Shown here one piece after another: positions 7,908-16,610 of a stretch of 64,000 nucleotides of DNA (positions within the stretch are counted from its first letter, which is position 1; the number at the start of each line of letters is the position of its first letter). The stretch covers positions 1 to 64,000 of the forward strand of contig NZ_JBLBVM010000045.1 of assembly GCF_047250385.1 (NCBI RefSeq). The letters are read 5' to 3'. The notes under the pieces were generated by a model. That model searched no databases, was not told where the DNA came from, and worked only from the letters and a program-made list of their open reading frames with translations. Source of the stretch: Glaciecola sp047250385. Lineage in GTDB: Bacteria > Pseudomonadota > Gammaproteobacteria > Enterobacterales > Alteromonadaceae. Made by a program: the position numbers and the translations under genes.

Positions 7908-8525
7908 TTATTTCTGGTTCAAGCTATACACTAAATAGGCTGATTCAGCGGTTTTTAAAGCTACCCCTGCAATGGCGGTAGCAGGCTGAATTTGCCGCAG
8001 GCTTGGGAAAAATGGAGCAAAAACATCAATTGCTTCAATGATAGCTTTTCCCGTCGCCATCGATGCGCGAATGTTGTTTTTTCTTAATGGATCTGACCAT
8101 GCATCTATCGCGCTGTAGCTAGCGAATATGAACTCCATCGATTGAATAGGGGCATTCATTTCCTCTGGGAAATACTGCTTAATCAACGAAGCACTATTGG
8201 CAGTTAAAGACATGTATGCTTTTTGTATTTCTTTTGAGGAGACCTTCGGCGTGCTATCTGCCTTAGCTGCAAGCTTAACATTGTTAAAGCTCCCAAAGCT
8301 CAGGTTGTTCTGCAAATATTGAAGATAGTTTTTTTGTAAGCCCGTAATACTTTGCGTTCGAAATTGATTATTCAGAGTTTTATATGCGTCACCCGATAGC
8401 ATGACATGTTTGTCGAGGTTCTCGCTCCACGCAATGTCATGCTTGCCTGATGTTAAGCTTTCAATTTCATTGACGGCTTCGGGTTTTGCTTTAACTAAGC
8501 GAACGCTTGTTTTAATTTCCATCAT
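7908..8525 (-). CDS. Hypothetical protein, last gene of the envelope cassette
   Basis: This 205-residue protein has no signal peptide and no transmembrane segment long enough to be convincing, although the C-terminus (ATAIAGVALKTAESAYLVYS) is Ala-rich and amphipathic. The first 60 residues are charged; residues 100-140 look helical. I do not recognise a family. It follows the 469-residue lipoprotein gene by 41 bp on the same strand and is probably its operon partner. The start is ATG 8525, with a second ATG directly after it. The downstream neighbour is convergent. Confidence 0.6.
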   Translation of the reverse strand: MMEIKTSVRLVKAKPEAVNEIESLTSGKHDIAWSENLDKHVMLSGDAYKTLNNQFRTQSITGLQKNYLQYLQNNLSFGSFNNVKLAAKADSTPKVSSKEIQKAYMSLTANSASLIKQYFPEEMNAPIQSMEFIFASYSAIDAWSDPLRKNNIRASMATGKAIIEAIDVFAPFFPSLRQIQPATAIAGVALKTAESAYLVYSLNQK

Positions 8526-8566
8526 GCCATCCCTAAAATATGCTTAAAGAAACTATTGAAAACGAA

Positions 8567-9976
8567 CTAAATCTTGCAAGCTTTCTGATTTAGCATTTCC
8601 TCTGATGAATACGAGGTTTTGCTTCCTGTTGGCGTCATTTGTTTATTGAGCTCATCGAGTTTTTTTTCTGCTTCTTCGCGTTGTTGAGTGTATTTTTCTA
8701 CCGTTGCTTCGTGATTATCAAAAGTAGTAGCACAGTAATTCCTAAAATACTTCGTTGAGGCAATGGCTCGTTTTGGTGCGTTTTCTAAATTTAACTGATA
8801 GCTTCTACGCTTGGTATTTAAATGCTTTACCATGTCGAATGTACAATATGAAATTTCTGTCCACTCGTTAATCACGACTTCTTTGATTTGAGCTGGAATA
8901 AAGGCTTTGTCTGATAAGCCCATCAAATTAGTAAATATGCTCACCTTTCCCGCCTCTACTGCATATTGTGAGGACCAAATGTTGATCCCATCAGGTTTAT
9001 AAGCATTACTTTTTTGCATGTATTTTTGAGCTTGTTGTGCCGATTTTACGAATTGCTCATAATAATCTTTAATTGCAGTGAAGTTTGGCGTCTCAAAGAA
9101 ACCATTTTCTTTCAGATGAGTTTGGTTTCGATAAATCATTGGCAGTATCAGAGCAAGATCTATTCTGGTAGAAAACCAAGAAACAAGCTCGTCGGTTTGT
9201 TCTTTCGTTTTGGCTGCGACGGCTCTATTGATGTAGTTATCAAAAAAATAGAAAGAAGCATCAGTACAAATGCTTGCAGCTGCGGTTTGAATTTCTCCTG
9301 CTGGAAGAATGTCAGCTGTTTTAGCAACAAACTTGGGTTCAATATATAACTTATCGCAATCTTCGATACTGTTTACCTTAGTAATGCCAGCTAGGTTTTC
9401 TCGTTGTAGAACATTGTTCAAGTTGTTGAGCTCATGGAAGGGAGAGTTTTTGGCTTTGAATTCAGAATCTCTTGCGCTTCGTAGATTGCTTTCTGCCTTG
9501 TTTTTAATCTGATTGAAGAAATCTCCTTTAGTCTGTTCAAAAACATTTTGTTGCCAAAGCGGAAATGCGAATCTAGAGGATTCGTTACCTCCAGTACTAG
9601 CGCGAACCGGGATGGCTTGATTGTTCATAGCGATATACAAGCACACGTTTGATGATTCGGGAATTGATTTCAGTTTTCGTGGCAAGCCGAATACTTTACT
9701 GTTTAACTCTGGAAAGTCTCGTGACATATTTGCCACAACTTGTTTCACAGGTCGGGTGTTACCATTCATATCTAGTTCTTGATATTCAGCAATAAGCTGC
9801 ATACGAGCCGTTTTGTAGTTTTGCGCGAAAGGATGCTGATCAGTCCAGGAAAAAACGATACTATTTCCTTTCCCTTCTACTTTCGTATCAAGGTTGTTGT
9901 CTAGAGATGTAGATGCACAGGAACTAAGCATTATTGCTAAAACAAGAATGGCTAAACAACGGAATAATTTCATCAT
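8567..9976 (-). CDS. Large putative lipoprotein, function unknown
   Basis: This is a 469-residue protein. The signal MMKLFRCLAILVLAIMLSSC ends in a lipobox (LSSC, Cys20), so an outer- or inner-membrane lipoprotein is expected. The mature part has several Cys (for example NVCLYIAMN, SIEDCDKLY, ASICTDASFY), long helical stretches and a coiled-coil-like C-terminus (VEKYTQQREEAEKKLDELNK). No known domain was recognised. An AGGAG lies six bases before ATG 9976. Spacing to the upstream ClpP-like gene is 33 bp and to the downstream gene 41 bp, consistent with one transcript from the 11785 side. Confidence 0.65.
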   Translation of the reverse strand: MMKLFRCLAILVLAIMLSSCASTSLDNNLDTKVEGKGNSIVFSWTDQHPFAQNYKTARMQLIAEYQELDMNGNTRPVKQVVANMSRDFPELNSKVFGLPRKLKSIPESSNVCLYIAMNNQAIPVRASTGGNESSRFAFPLWQQNVFEQTKGDFFNQIKNKAESNLRSARDSEFKAKNSPFHELNNLNNVLQRENLAGITKVNSIEDCDKLYIEPKFVAKTADILPAGEIQTAAASICTDASFYFFDNYINRAVAAKTKEQTDELVSWFSTRIDLALILPMIYRNQTHLKENGFFETPNFTAIKDYYEQFVKSAQQAQKYMQKSNAYKPDGINIWSSQYAVEAGKVSIFTNLMGLSDKAFIPAQIKEVVINEWTEISYCTFDMVKHLNTKRRSYQLNLENAPKRAIASTKYFRNYCATTFDNHEATVEKYTQQREEAEKKLDELNKQMTPTGSKTSYSSEEMLNQKACKI

Positions 9977-10009
9977 GCTCTGCTCCTTTTTGGCCCTCTG
10001 ATGAGCTTA

Positions 10010-11206
10010 CTATTCAACATTGGTAAACCCGTAATTGAATAGTGTCTCTTGGCTTAATTCGGAGACTCCGCGTATTCTACTTTCGAACATGGTTATAATC
10101 ATTCGCAGTGCTAAATTGCTTCTATTGCCTATACGATTGAGGCTACTCACCTGCTCGTCGAAGCGACTAGTTTTACATAAGGTAAACAATTGGTCTGCTA
10201 CAAGCCAAGGTTTATAAGTCGATGACACGAAACTAAACTCTTTATTCTCATTTAACTCACAAATTCCGGCGATCATGTTGAATGCTGTTTCACGCTCAAT
10301 TCGCATTGCGATTTGATGGGCTGCAGAACGTCCGCCTTCGCCGATACTTTTTATGTCAGCATCAAGTTGATGTTCGACATAATGATTGAATGACTGTATT
10401 CGTTTTTGTTGCAGCATTCTGGTTAAACGATTAGCTTCTCTAGTCATACCCTCATAACTAAAACTCTGATCAAGGGCTTGGATCATACTTTTGAGATAAT
10501 TAAAGCGCCTAGCTACCTTAATAGACGAGTTGCCCCGCCTATTATCTTCTTCAAAATAGTATTTGTTTGGGTAAACAGATGAATACAGCAAGCCATGTTG
10601 GTTTTTAGCAATTGATAATAAGAATTCTCGAGGGTGACTCAGTAACTTATCCTTCCAAATAAAACTCTCTGCTCTGCGAGTATTGAAATCGTAGCCATTT
10701 AAGCGGTCAAAGCCATTCATAAAGCCAGAGTATATATGCACTAAAAACTGAGCATTTGAATCAATGGTTCGTAAACTTCCACCTAGGAATGCAACGGTGC
10801 AAGCACTTGCGCACTTGTTGCCATTGGCAACTCTAATCAGCAATTTGCTGCTGCGAAAGACTAAGCCTATCTTCATTCCTTCAGCGGAGTTTCCGCCACC
10901 TGAATCCAATCGAACTTCCACTGCTCCTCTATTTGAGTATATTGCTCTTTGGATACGAGATGCATCTCCGGCAGCGACACTACCGGAAACCTTTAATATT
11001 CGGCCGTTTGATAGAATCTTTAAACAGTCGTCATACGTTCTTGCTGCTCTATTTTTTGTTCGGGCTATGTATGACGTTGTCTCACTACTACATTGATTTT
11101 GAAATTCTCGATACTGGCCTTCTTGCGCGTTGCCGTCACCTACAAATCCACCCGCTATGGCTATTGAGATTACTACAAATATTCGCCAAAAACTGAGCGT
11201 AGACAT
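10010..11206 (-). CDS. Secreted ClpP/crotonase-fold protein (COG3904-like)
   Basis: This 398-residue protein has a signal peptide (LSFWRIFVVISIAIAGGFVG). Residues about 68-165 show a ClpP-like serine-protease fold: VRLDSGGGNSAEGMKIG (oxyanion loop, DSGGG at 101-105), then NKCASACTVAFLGG with candidate nucleophile Ser134 between Cys132 and Cys136, and candidate His157 in FLVHIYSG. The same pattern occurs in predicted periplasmic proteins of the COG3904 type, whose substrates are unknown. The C-terminal 220 residues are helical and unassigned. It lies 6 bp after the 190-residue lipoprotein gene. A processing role on an envelope partner in the cassette is inference. Confidence 0.72.
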   Translation of the reverse strand: MSTLSFWRIFVVISIAIAGGFVGDGNAQEGQYREFQNQCSSETTSYIARTKNRAARTYDDCLKILSNGRILKVSGSVAAGDASRIQRAIYSNRGAVEVRLDSGGGNSAEGMKIGLVFRSSKLLIRVANGNKCASACTVAFLGGSLRTIDSNAQFLVHIYSGFMNGFDRLNGYDFNTRRAESFIWKDKLLSHPREFLLSIAKNQHGLLYSSVYPNKYYFEEDNRRGNSSIKVARRFNYLKSMIQALDQSFSYEGMTREANRLTRMLQQKRIQSFNHYVEHQLDADIKSIGEGGRSAAHQIAMRIERETAFNMIAGICELNENKEFSFVSSTYKPWLVADQLFTLCKTSRFDEQVSSLNRIGNRSNLALRMIITMFESRIRGVSELSQETLFNYGFTNVE

Positions 11207-11212
11207 AATGGA

Positions 11213-11785
11213 TTACACCGCAACGACTTTAAATTCACCATCAGGTAAATCTCGACATTGCGTGACTAAAATCGACTCTGAGGTTTGATCAACTACCAAA
11301 GTATCTTTAGCGACGACACAATATGTATTACCGTTATTCTCAGTATATTTGTCGATGACATCAACGCTACCGCGATAGTTGGGATTTTGCGGGTCAACAT
11401 AACTTGTTGATTCAGCTGTTACGGCAGCCTGCAATACTTGCTCACGACGTTTTTTTAAGCCATCTTCAGATAGTTTCTTGTAAATAGTTTCACCAGCATA
11501 ATTAGCGATACCGCAAAACGTAAGAAACAAACCTACTTGAAAACCTTTCGTTAAGGTTTTTCGTTCTTCGGCAGTATATTGTTTGCTACTATTGCTAAAG
11601 TATTTACCGGCGAGTTCTTTCGCAATGTATGCCCCCGCAACACCACCGACTGCACAAAGTGTGGTTTTCATAAATACACCTAAACCGGCTTCGTTGTCGT
11701 TACCACCTTTACTGGTCGACTGACAGCCTGAAACAAAGAATACGAGACATAGAGTAGCGGTAAGTGCCATTTTAGTTATTTTCAT
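11213..11785 (-). CDS. Putative lipoprotein, first gene of the envelope cassette
   Basis: This 190-residue protein has a lipoprotein signal (MKITKMALTATLCLVFFVSG then Cys, lipobox VSGC). Residues 35-60 are small-residue rich (TLCAVGGVAGAYIAKELAG) like a glycine-zipper segment, and a second hydrophobic stretch (GFQVGLFLTFCGIANYAG) follows a charged linker. Such segments can insert in or associate with membranes. The C-terminus (NGNTYCVVAKDTLVVD) resembles the surface-antigen-like tail of small lipoproteins. The ATG at 11785 is preceded by GGA. As the 5'-most minus-strand gene, its promoter should lie in 11786-11900. Confidence 0.62.
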   Translation of the reverse strand: MKITKMALTATLCLVFFVSGCQSTSKGGNDNEAGLGVFMKTTLCAVGGVAGAYIAKELAGKYFSNSSKQYTAEERKTLTKGFQVGLFLTFCGIANYAGETIYKKLSEDGLKKRREQVLQAAVTAESTSYVDPQNPNYRGSVDVIDKYTENNGNTYCVVAKDTLVVDQTSESILVTQCRDLPDGEFKVVAV

Positions 11786-11984
11786 TTCAAATCCATTTTT
11801 AATTTTTTAGCAAATGAGAAAATGACGTAAAATAATGCAGATCAGCGCGAATGGCCTGATCAGGGATTACGATGGTTGTTTTTTAACCAATATAAGAATT
11901 TGAAGATTTGTTGTCAAGAGAAAGACAGTGAACCGATACACTCAATTATAGAATATCGATGCAAAGCTGAAATCAAGGCTCCCT

Positions 11985-12635
11985 TCAAAATATCACAGGC
12001 TCATTTCCTTCTTCCCATATCGGGTACTGAGCCATTACCTTGTTAAACATGGCACTTTGCAAATACTTGTTCAACCACTTTTTAAGATTGGGGTACGGTG
12101 CCTGCACATACCATTGGCGTTCAACTTTAGCGAACTGACGAATAAAAGGGAATATTGCAATGTCAGCCAGACTTTCATGTGTTCCCATCACATATTTATG
12201 TTGGCTTAAGCGTCTCTCTAAGTCTTGAATATATCTCTCACAAGCTTCTCTGCACTCTACTAAGTTTGGCTCGTGGTAGCGTTTGGCGCACTTGTAGCGT
12301 TCTATGCAGCCTTTGAATTCTTGATCGTATTTATTCACAAAACTCAACAGCGAGGGGAGCTCACTTGAACCATCTGATTGATTTCCTAATAAATTATCAG
12401 GATCGCTTTGACCGAGACTCCACAGCATAACATCCAAGCTCTCGTCGATAATCTCAGTGGCTGATACCACTAAAATAGGCACGGTTCCCTTCGGCGATGC
12501 AATCAACATGGCTTCAGGTTTATTGTCTAACTTCACATCACGCAGCTCAACTGCCTTTCTTGACTTAAAAATAGCGATCCGTGCACGCATAGCAAACGGG
12601 CAGTGCCTAAGAGAATATAAGATGGGTAAAGTCAT
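11985..12635 (-). CDS. Glutathione S-transferase family protein
   Basis: This 216-residue protein has an N-terminal thioredoxin-like domain (LYSLRHCPFAMRARIAIFKS, KGTVPILVV with the cis-Pro, and DESLDVMLW). An all-helical C-terminal domain follows, with LADIAIFPFIRQFA in the usual GST position. A cysteine (Cys12, CPFAMR) takes the catalytic position, as in the omega/glutaredoxin-2-like classes, so thiol-transferase or dehydroascorbate-type chemistry is possible. It stands alone on the minus strand between the envelope cassette and the U32 gene. The physiological substrate cannot be read from the sequence. Confidence 0.85.
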   Translation of the reverse strand: MTLPILYSLRHCPFAMRARIAIFKSRKAVELRDVKLDNKPEAMLIASPKGTVPILVVSATEIIDESLDVMLWSLGQSDPDNLLGNQSDGSSELPSLLSFVNKYDQEFKGCIERYKCAKRYHEPNLVECREACERYIQDLERRLSQHKYVMGTHESLADIAIFPFIRQFAKVERQWYVQAPYPNLKKWLNKYLQSAMFNKVMAQYPIWEEGNEPVIF

Positions 12636-12790
12636 TTAACACGTCGCCTGTTTGCTTGGATTCGTAAACTAATTTGGTAATCAGGTGATTATTCTAACAT
12701 CTAGTCATTTTATCGGTATAAAGACCTTTAATATACAGGTAAAATCCCTGATGAATAAATTCAACGAAAAATAAGTGTTAAGTGATAACG

Positions 12791-15073
12791 ATGAGTCCAA
12801 AGATAGAATTACTAGCGCCAGGTGGCGATGTCGAAGCAATTAAAGCTGCAATTATCGCAGGTGCCGATGCCGTATATTGTGGTCTAGATAGCTTCAATGC
12901 ACGAAACCGAGCGTCAAATATCTCCTTTGATGAACTCGTAGGCGTTATTCGTTTAGCTCATCAATATGATTGCGAAATATTCTTAACCTTGAATATCGTC
13001 ATTTTGGAGCGTGAATTCAAATCGATGGCAAAGCTACTAAGTAGACTATCGAATACCACTTTAGATGGCGTTATCGTGCAAGATATGGGGATGTTCTATT
13101 TAATTAAAAAGTATTTCCCCAGATTAGATATTCACGTTTCAACACAAATGACGACTCATAATGTTGGTCAAATTCCCTTTCTTAAAAAGCTGGGTGCATC
13201 TCGAGTAAATCTTTCACGAGAACTGAACCTGCGTGAAATTACACAAATGGCTGCCGTAGGCAAAGAGCATGATGTTTTAACCGAAGTTTTTGTACATGGT
13301 TCTTTATGTGTAGCCTTTTCTGGTTTGTGTTATTCAACTTCTGCAAGTGTGGGGAATTCAGGAAATCGCGGTCGTTGCAGTCAAGCGTGCCGTGAAGAAT
13401 ACGAAACGACAGAATCCGGTAATAACTTTCCTCTCAATATCAAAGACAACAGTGCGTTCTTCGATTTGCCCGCACTGATCGATGCCGGAGTTCACTCTTT
13501 TAAAGTGGAAGGGCGCATTAAGGGAGCAAGTTACGTTCACACTGTTATCGATAGCTTTCGAAAGCAAATCGATGGCTATTTAGAAACTGGTGAATTAACA
13601 CAGGATGGTGAACGGCTTTATAAAGTGTTCAACCGTGATTTGACCAACGCATTTTTGCGCGGTGACTTAAACCAATCCATGTTTATTGAAAATCCACGTG
13701 ATAATTCCACTAATCGCGCATTGGAAGCCAGTAATGCTATTTCTATCGTGCAAATTTACGATGCGAAACAGTCTCTGCAAAAAGAACGAGATGAAATGAA
13801 TGCGACGGTTTTCGATAAAATAAAGCATGTAAGTATCGAGAAGATGTCATTGAAGCTGAGTTTTAGTGGTCAGCCAGGCTTTCCTTTGCTAATACGAGCA
13901 AGCATAGAAGAAGATGGCTTATTACTTGGCGCCCCTCGCTTACAGCGAACAATTGAAGTGCAATCTAGTCAAGAACTAGTGGCGAATAAAGAAGGGAATA
14001 TTGATTCAATCTCTTTGGAAAAACGCTTTAGAAGCTTTAACAATGCACAGTATATTTTAGAAGAGATTGATACGGACAAACTTGCGGATAATATCAGCTT
14101 AACCTTTAGTTCTCTTACCGCGCTTAAAAACGAATTGGCTAAAAGGTTAAATGATGGCGTAGATGTATTGCCAGAAGTCATACTTCCAAAGCTTGAAAAC
14201 CATCCGAAAGCAAATCTCGATGAACCGCCAAAGTTGTCGCTATTAATATGTGATGAAAGTGACATAGAGCTAGCTGACAAGACGGACGCAGATATATACT
14301 TCAAGTTACCCGATGCTTACAAAAGAGGATGCACCAAATACATTACTTTTTTAGCGAACAACCCAAGACTCATTCCTTGGTTTCCACCCGTCTTAATTGG
14401 TAAAGATTACGAAGTGGCACTGAATATATTGGAGCAAGTAAAACCTAAGCTAATTGTGACCAATAATACGGGCATTGCTAATCGTGCTTCTGAGTTAGGT
14501 ATTAATTGGATTGCAGGCCCATTCCTCAATACGACGAATTCTTATGCTTTATTAGCAATGCAAGAAAGCGCTAATTGCAGTGGCGCGTTCATTTCAAACG
14601 AAATTAATAGACAGCAAATAAAGACGATATCGCGGCCTAAGAACTTCAAATTGTTGTACAGTATTTATCACCCAATCTTATTAATGGCCAGCCGCCAATG
14701 CTTCTTCCAACAGAGTGTTGGTTGCGAAAAACCACGCATCGATAACGGTTGTATGCTGTCATGCGATAAGTCGACTAGTATTACGAATCTCAAAGGTGAT
14801 TCTTTTGCAATTGATAAGCAAAAGGCCGGTTATCCAAGCATTTACAATCAAGACCAATTCATGAATATGGAGATCATTCATGATCTTGCTCCCATGTTTG
14901 ACGGCTTTATGATTGATTTAACCAACATAGGTGCGGGTGATAAAGTGTCACCTGATAAAGTGAAGTTGATTCAGCAATTTGAGCAATTATTAGAGGGTAA
15001 TAATAGCGTTGAAGAAAGCTTGAATATGCTGGTTCCAGAATCTACAAATGTTCAGTATCACAATGGCTTGTAG
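12791..15073 (+). CDS. U32-family protein, probable RNA hydroxylation enzyme (RlhA/TrhP-like)
   Basis: The U32 core fills residues 1 to about 330: ELLAPGGDVEAIKAAIIAGA at the start, HVSTQMTTHN, LSRELNLREI and FKVEGRIKG. Four cysteines, C173-x6-C180-x15-C196-x3-C200, match the iron-sulfur site of E. coli RlhA. RlhA makes 5-hydroxycytidine in 23S rRNA and TrhP acts on tRNA wobble uridine. This protein is about 760 residues, around 100 longer than E. coli RlhA, and the C-terminal part carries a further Cys cluster (QCFFQQSVGCEKPRIDNGCM). Annotation as a collagenase-like peptidase is historical. ATG 12791 is chosen; GTG 12782 is possible. Target RNA is unknown. Confidence 0.75.
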   Translation: MSPKIELLAPGGDVEAIKAAIIAGADAVYCGLDSFNARNRASNISFDELVGVIRLAHQYDCEIFLTLNIVILEREFKSMAKLLSRLSNTTLDGVIVQDMGMFYLIKKYFPRLDIHVSTQMTTHNVGQIPFLKKLGASRVNLSRELNLREITQMAAVGKEHDVLTEVFVHGSLCVAFSGLCYSTSASVGNSGNRGRCSQACREEYETTESGNNFPLNIKDNSAFFDLPALIDAGVHSFKVEGRIKGASYVHTVIDSFRKQIDGYLETGELTQDGERLYKVFNRDLTNAFLRGDLNQSMFIENPRDNSTNRALEASNAISIVQIYDAKQSLQKERDEMNATVFDKIKHVSIEKMSLKLSFSGQPGFPLLIRASIEEDGLLLGAPRLQRTIEVQSSQELVANKEGNIDSISLEKRFRSFNNAQYILEEIDTDKLADNISLTFSSLTALKNELAKRLNDGVDVLPEVILPKLENHPKANLDEPPKLSLLICDESDIELADKTDADIYFKLPDAYKRGCTKYITFLANNPRLIPWFPPVLIGKDYEVALNILEQVKPKLIVTNNTGIANRASELGINWIAGPFLNTTNSYALLAMQESANCSGAFISNEINRQQIKTISRPKNFKLLYSIYHPILLMASRQCFFQQSVGCEKPRIDNGCMLSCDKSTSITNLKGDSFAIDKQKAGYPSIYNQDQFMNMEIIHDLAPMFDGFMIDLTNIGAGDKVSPDKVKLIQQFEQLLEGNNSVEESLNMLVPESTNVQYHNGL

Positions 15074-15384
15074 CTTAGTCTGTTAGTAAAGGTCATCACT
15101 GCGCACGCGGTGAACTCCCAAATATCCCAAGTTACCGCCTGCGCGCTAATGACCTAGGTAGTGCGTATACAACGAAGGGTTAATAGAAGAGCTTAAACCG
15201 TCCTAACCAGCATAAATTTCATAAACGAGCCTAAACTGCATAATCTAGCACTTTAATGATGCTTTTCCGAAGATCTACAAGCGACACATTTTAGATTTAG
15301 CGGCCTTAATTTTTTACTCGGAAAATGTACAGCTTTGAGGTTATACTGTGTAGATGAAAATTTATACATGTTCGGTTAAGCCAT
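15074..15384. other. 311-bp intergenic region with one large hairpin
   Basis: This gap lies between the U32 gene and the substrate-binding protein gene. It holds the long imperfect palindrome at 15090-15155 described separately. The rest is AT-rich with no convincing open frame. The last 60 bases probably carry the promoter of the downstream gene, but no strong promoter elements stand out. Confidence 0.7.
15090..15155. repeat. Long imperfect inverted repeat (stem-loop)
   Basis: The arms are 15090-15116 and 15130-15155 with a 13-base loop. Paired segments run AGGTCAT/ATGACCT, GCGCA/TGCGC, GCGGT/ACCGC and AACT/AGTT. About 22 positions pair, with one bulge and a few mismatches. It is GC-rich against an AT-rich background and lies just after the U32 stop. 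There is no U-tract, so a simple intrinsic terminator is unlikely; a REP/MITE-like palindromic unit or a 3'-end stabiliser fits better. Confidence 0.6.
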
Positions 15385-16134
15385 ATGCGCCCTCTATTTT
15401 ATAAGCTATTAATCGTAGACTTGGTAGTGGTGTTTTTGGTTTTGACTCACAGCGTTTCCGCGTTAGCGATTGAGCTCAATGAGCTTACTTTTATTACAGA
15501 AAGTAATGCATCATACAACTATATACGAGACGGTGAGTTGCAAGGTCCTGCTGTCGATTTACTCTTGGCCGCCTCGGCTAGTGCTGGTAGTCCTATAACT
15601 CGCGACGCGATATTGGTTTTGCCTTGGGCTAGAGGTTTTAGAGATGCTCAAGAGGGACCTAATACCGTATTGTTTAGTACTATTAGGACGTCTCAGCGAG
15701 AAACAGTTTTCCAATGGGTCGGACCAATTGCTGCTGAGAGTGATGTGTTGATTGCCTTGAAGTCGAGACAATTAAAAATCAGCAAACCAGACGATTTAAA
15801 GAATTATTTGACCGGTGCCGTGGAGGGCGATGTAGGCGAAGAAATACTCCATGATGCGGGAGTACCGTCGCAAAGAATGGCACTGATTGCGCACTCGAAA
15901 AGCTTGGGAAAGATGTTAAATGCAGGGCGCATAGATCTCTGGATATTTGGTGAGGCTGGTTGGCAAGAAACGCTTATTGCTAGTGATATTGACCCAAGTA
16001 AGTTTGAAATTGTTTACCGCTTTCCGCCAAAACATTACTATTTCGCGCTGAGTCAAGACATTGATAAGCAACTGGTGAGTAAGTTTCAACAGGCAGTTGA
16101 TATTGCATTAAAGTCAAATGGCTTTGTGTTTTAA
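15385..16134 (+). CDS. Periplasmic substrate-binding protein, solute-binding family 3-like
   Basis: This 249-residue protein begins with a signal peptide (LLIVDLVVVFLVLTHSVSAL, cleavage near ALA-IE). The mature sequence has the layout of family-3 solute-binding proteins: LTFITESNASYNYIRDGELQ at the N-terminus (ligand-sensing first lobe), PAVDLLLAA, then LPWARGFRDAQEG and FSTIRTSQRETVFQWVGPIA, and a second lobe with the hinge. No ABC permease or ATPase is adjacent, so it is an orphan. Many such orphans in marine gammaproteobacteria act in sensing rather than transport. The ligand is unknown; amino acids are the usual class. Confidence 0.75.
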   Translation: MRPLFYKLLIVDLVVVFLVLTHSVSALAIELNELTFITESNASYNYIRDGELQGPAVDLLLAASASAGSPITRDAILVLPWARGFRDAQEGPNTVLFSTIRTSQRETVFQWVGPIAAESDVLIALKSRQLKISKPDDLKNYLTGAVEGDVGEEILHDAGVPSQRMALIAHSKSLGKMLNAGRIDLWIFGEAGWQETLIASDIDPSKFEIVYRFPPKHYYFALSQDIDKQLVSKFQQAVDIALKSNGFVF

Positions 16135-16172
16135 AAACATTTTGCGCACATCATCGCTGTAACTCGATAAAG

Positions 16173-16610
16173 CTAAGTCTCAATCCAAAACGTCACCGGA
16201 CCATCATTAAGCAGTGAAACGGCCATATCGGCACCAAAAATCCCAGTTTGGCACTTCCAGTATTCAGAGTTTATGTGCTGTACAAAGGATTTATAGATAA
16301 ACTCCCCATGTTCAGGTGTCGCACCTTTTGAGAAGCCAGGACGATTACCTTTTGCGGTGTCAGCGACTAAGGTAAATTGAGATACCACCAGTAATTCACC
16401 TTGTATATCGGAAAGGCTCTTATTCATTCGTCCGTCTTGGTCGGCAAATATTCGATAATTAAATACTTTGCGGGCCATTTTTTCTATTTGCTGATCGCTA
16501 TCGTCTTTTTCAACACCGATAAACAGCAATATACCGCTCTGAATCTCCCCAACGACTTCTGTATTTACGCTAACAGAAGCTGATGTAACTCTTTGAATTA
16601 ATCCTTTCAA
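16173..16610 (-). CDS. dtd: D-aminoacyl-tRNA deacylase
   Basis: Dtd hydrolyses D-aminoacyl-tRNA (and Gly-tRNA-Ala) and so protects translation from wrong-handed residues. The 145-residue length is typical. The two family signatures are intact: SQFTLVAD in the middle and NDGPVTFWIE at the C-terminus, which together form the active site across the dimer. The start is TTG at 16608-16610, overlapping the stop of the upstream pip gene as TTGA. Translational coupling explains the weak start codon. It is convergent with the substrate-binding protein gene. Confidence 0.94.
   Translation of the reverse strand: MKGLIQRVTSASVSVNTEVVGEIQSGILLFIGVEKDDSDQQIEKMARKVFNYRIFADQDGRMNKSLSDIQGELLVVSQFTLVADTAKGNRPGFSKGATPEHGEFIYKSFVQHINSEYWKCQTGIFGADMAVSLLNDGPVTFWIET

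Noticed and set aside
10764..11096. 110-codon plus-strand frame opposite the ClpP-like gene
   Set aside because: Antisense to a gene with signal peptide and conserved catalytic motifs; no SD and no family match.
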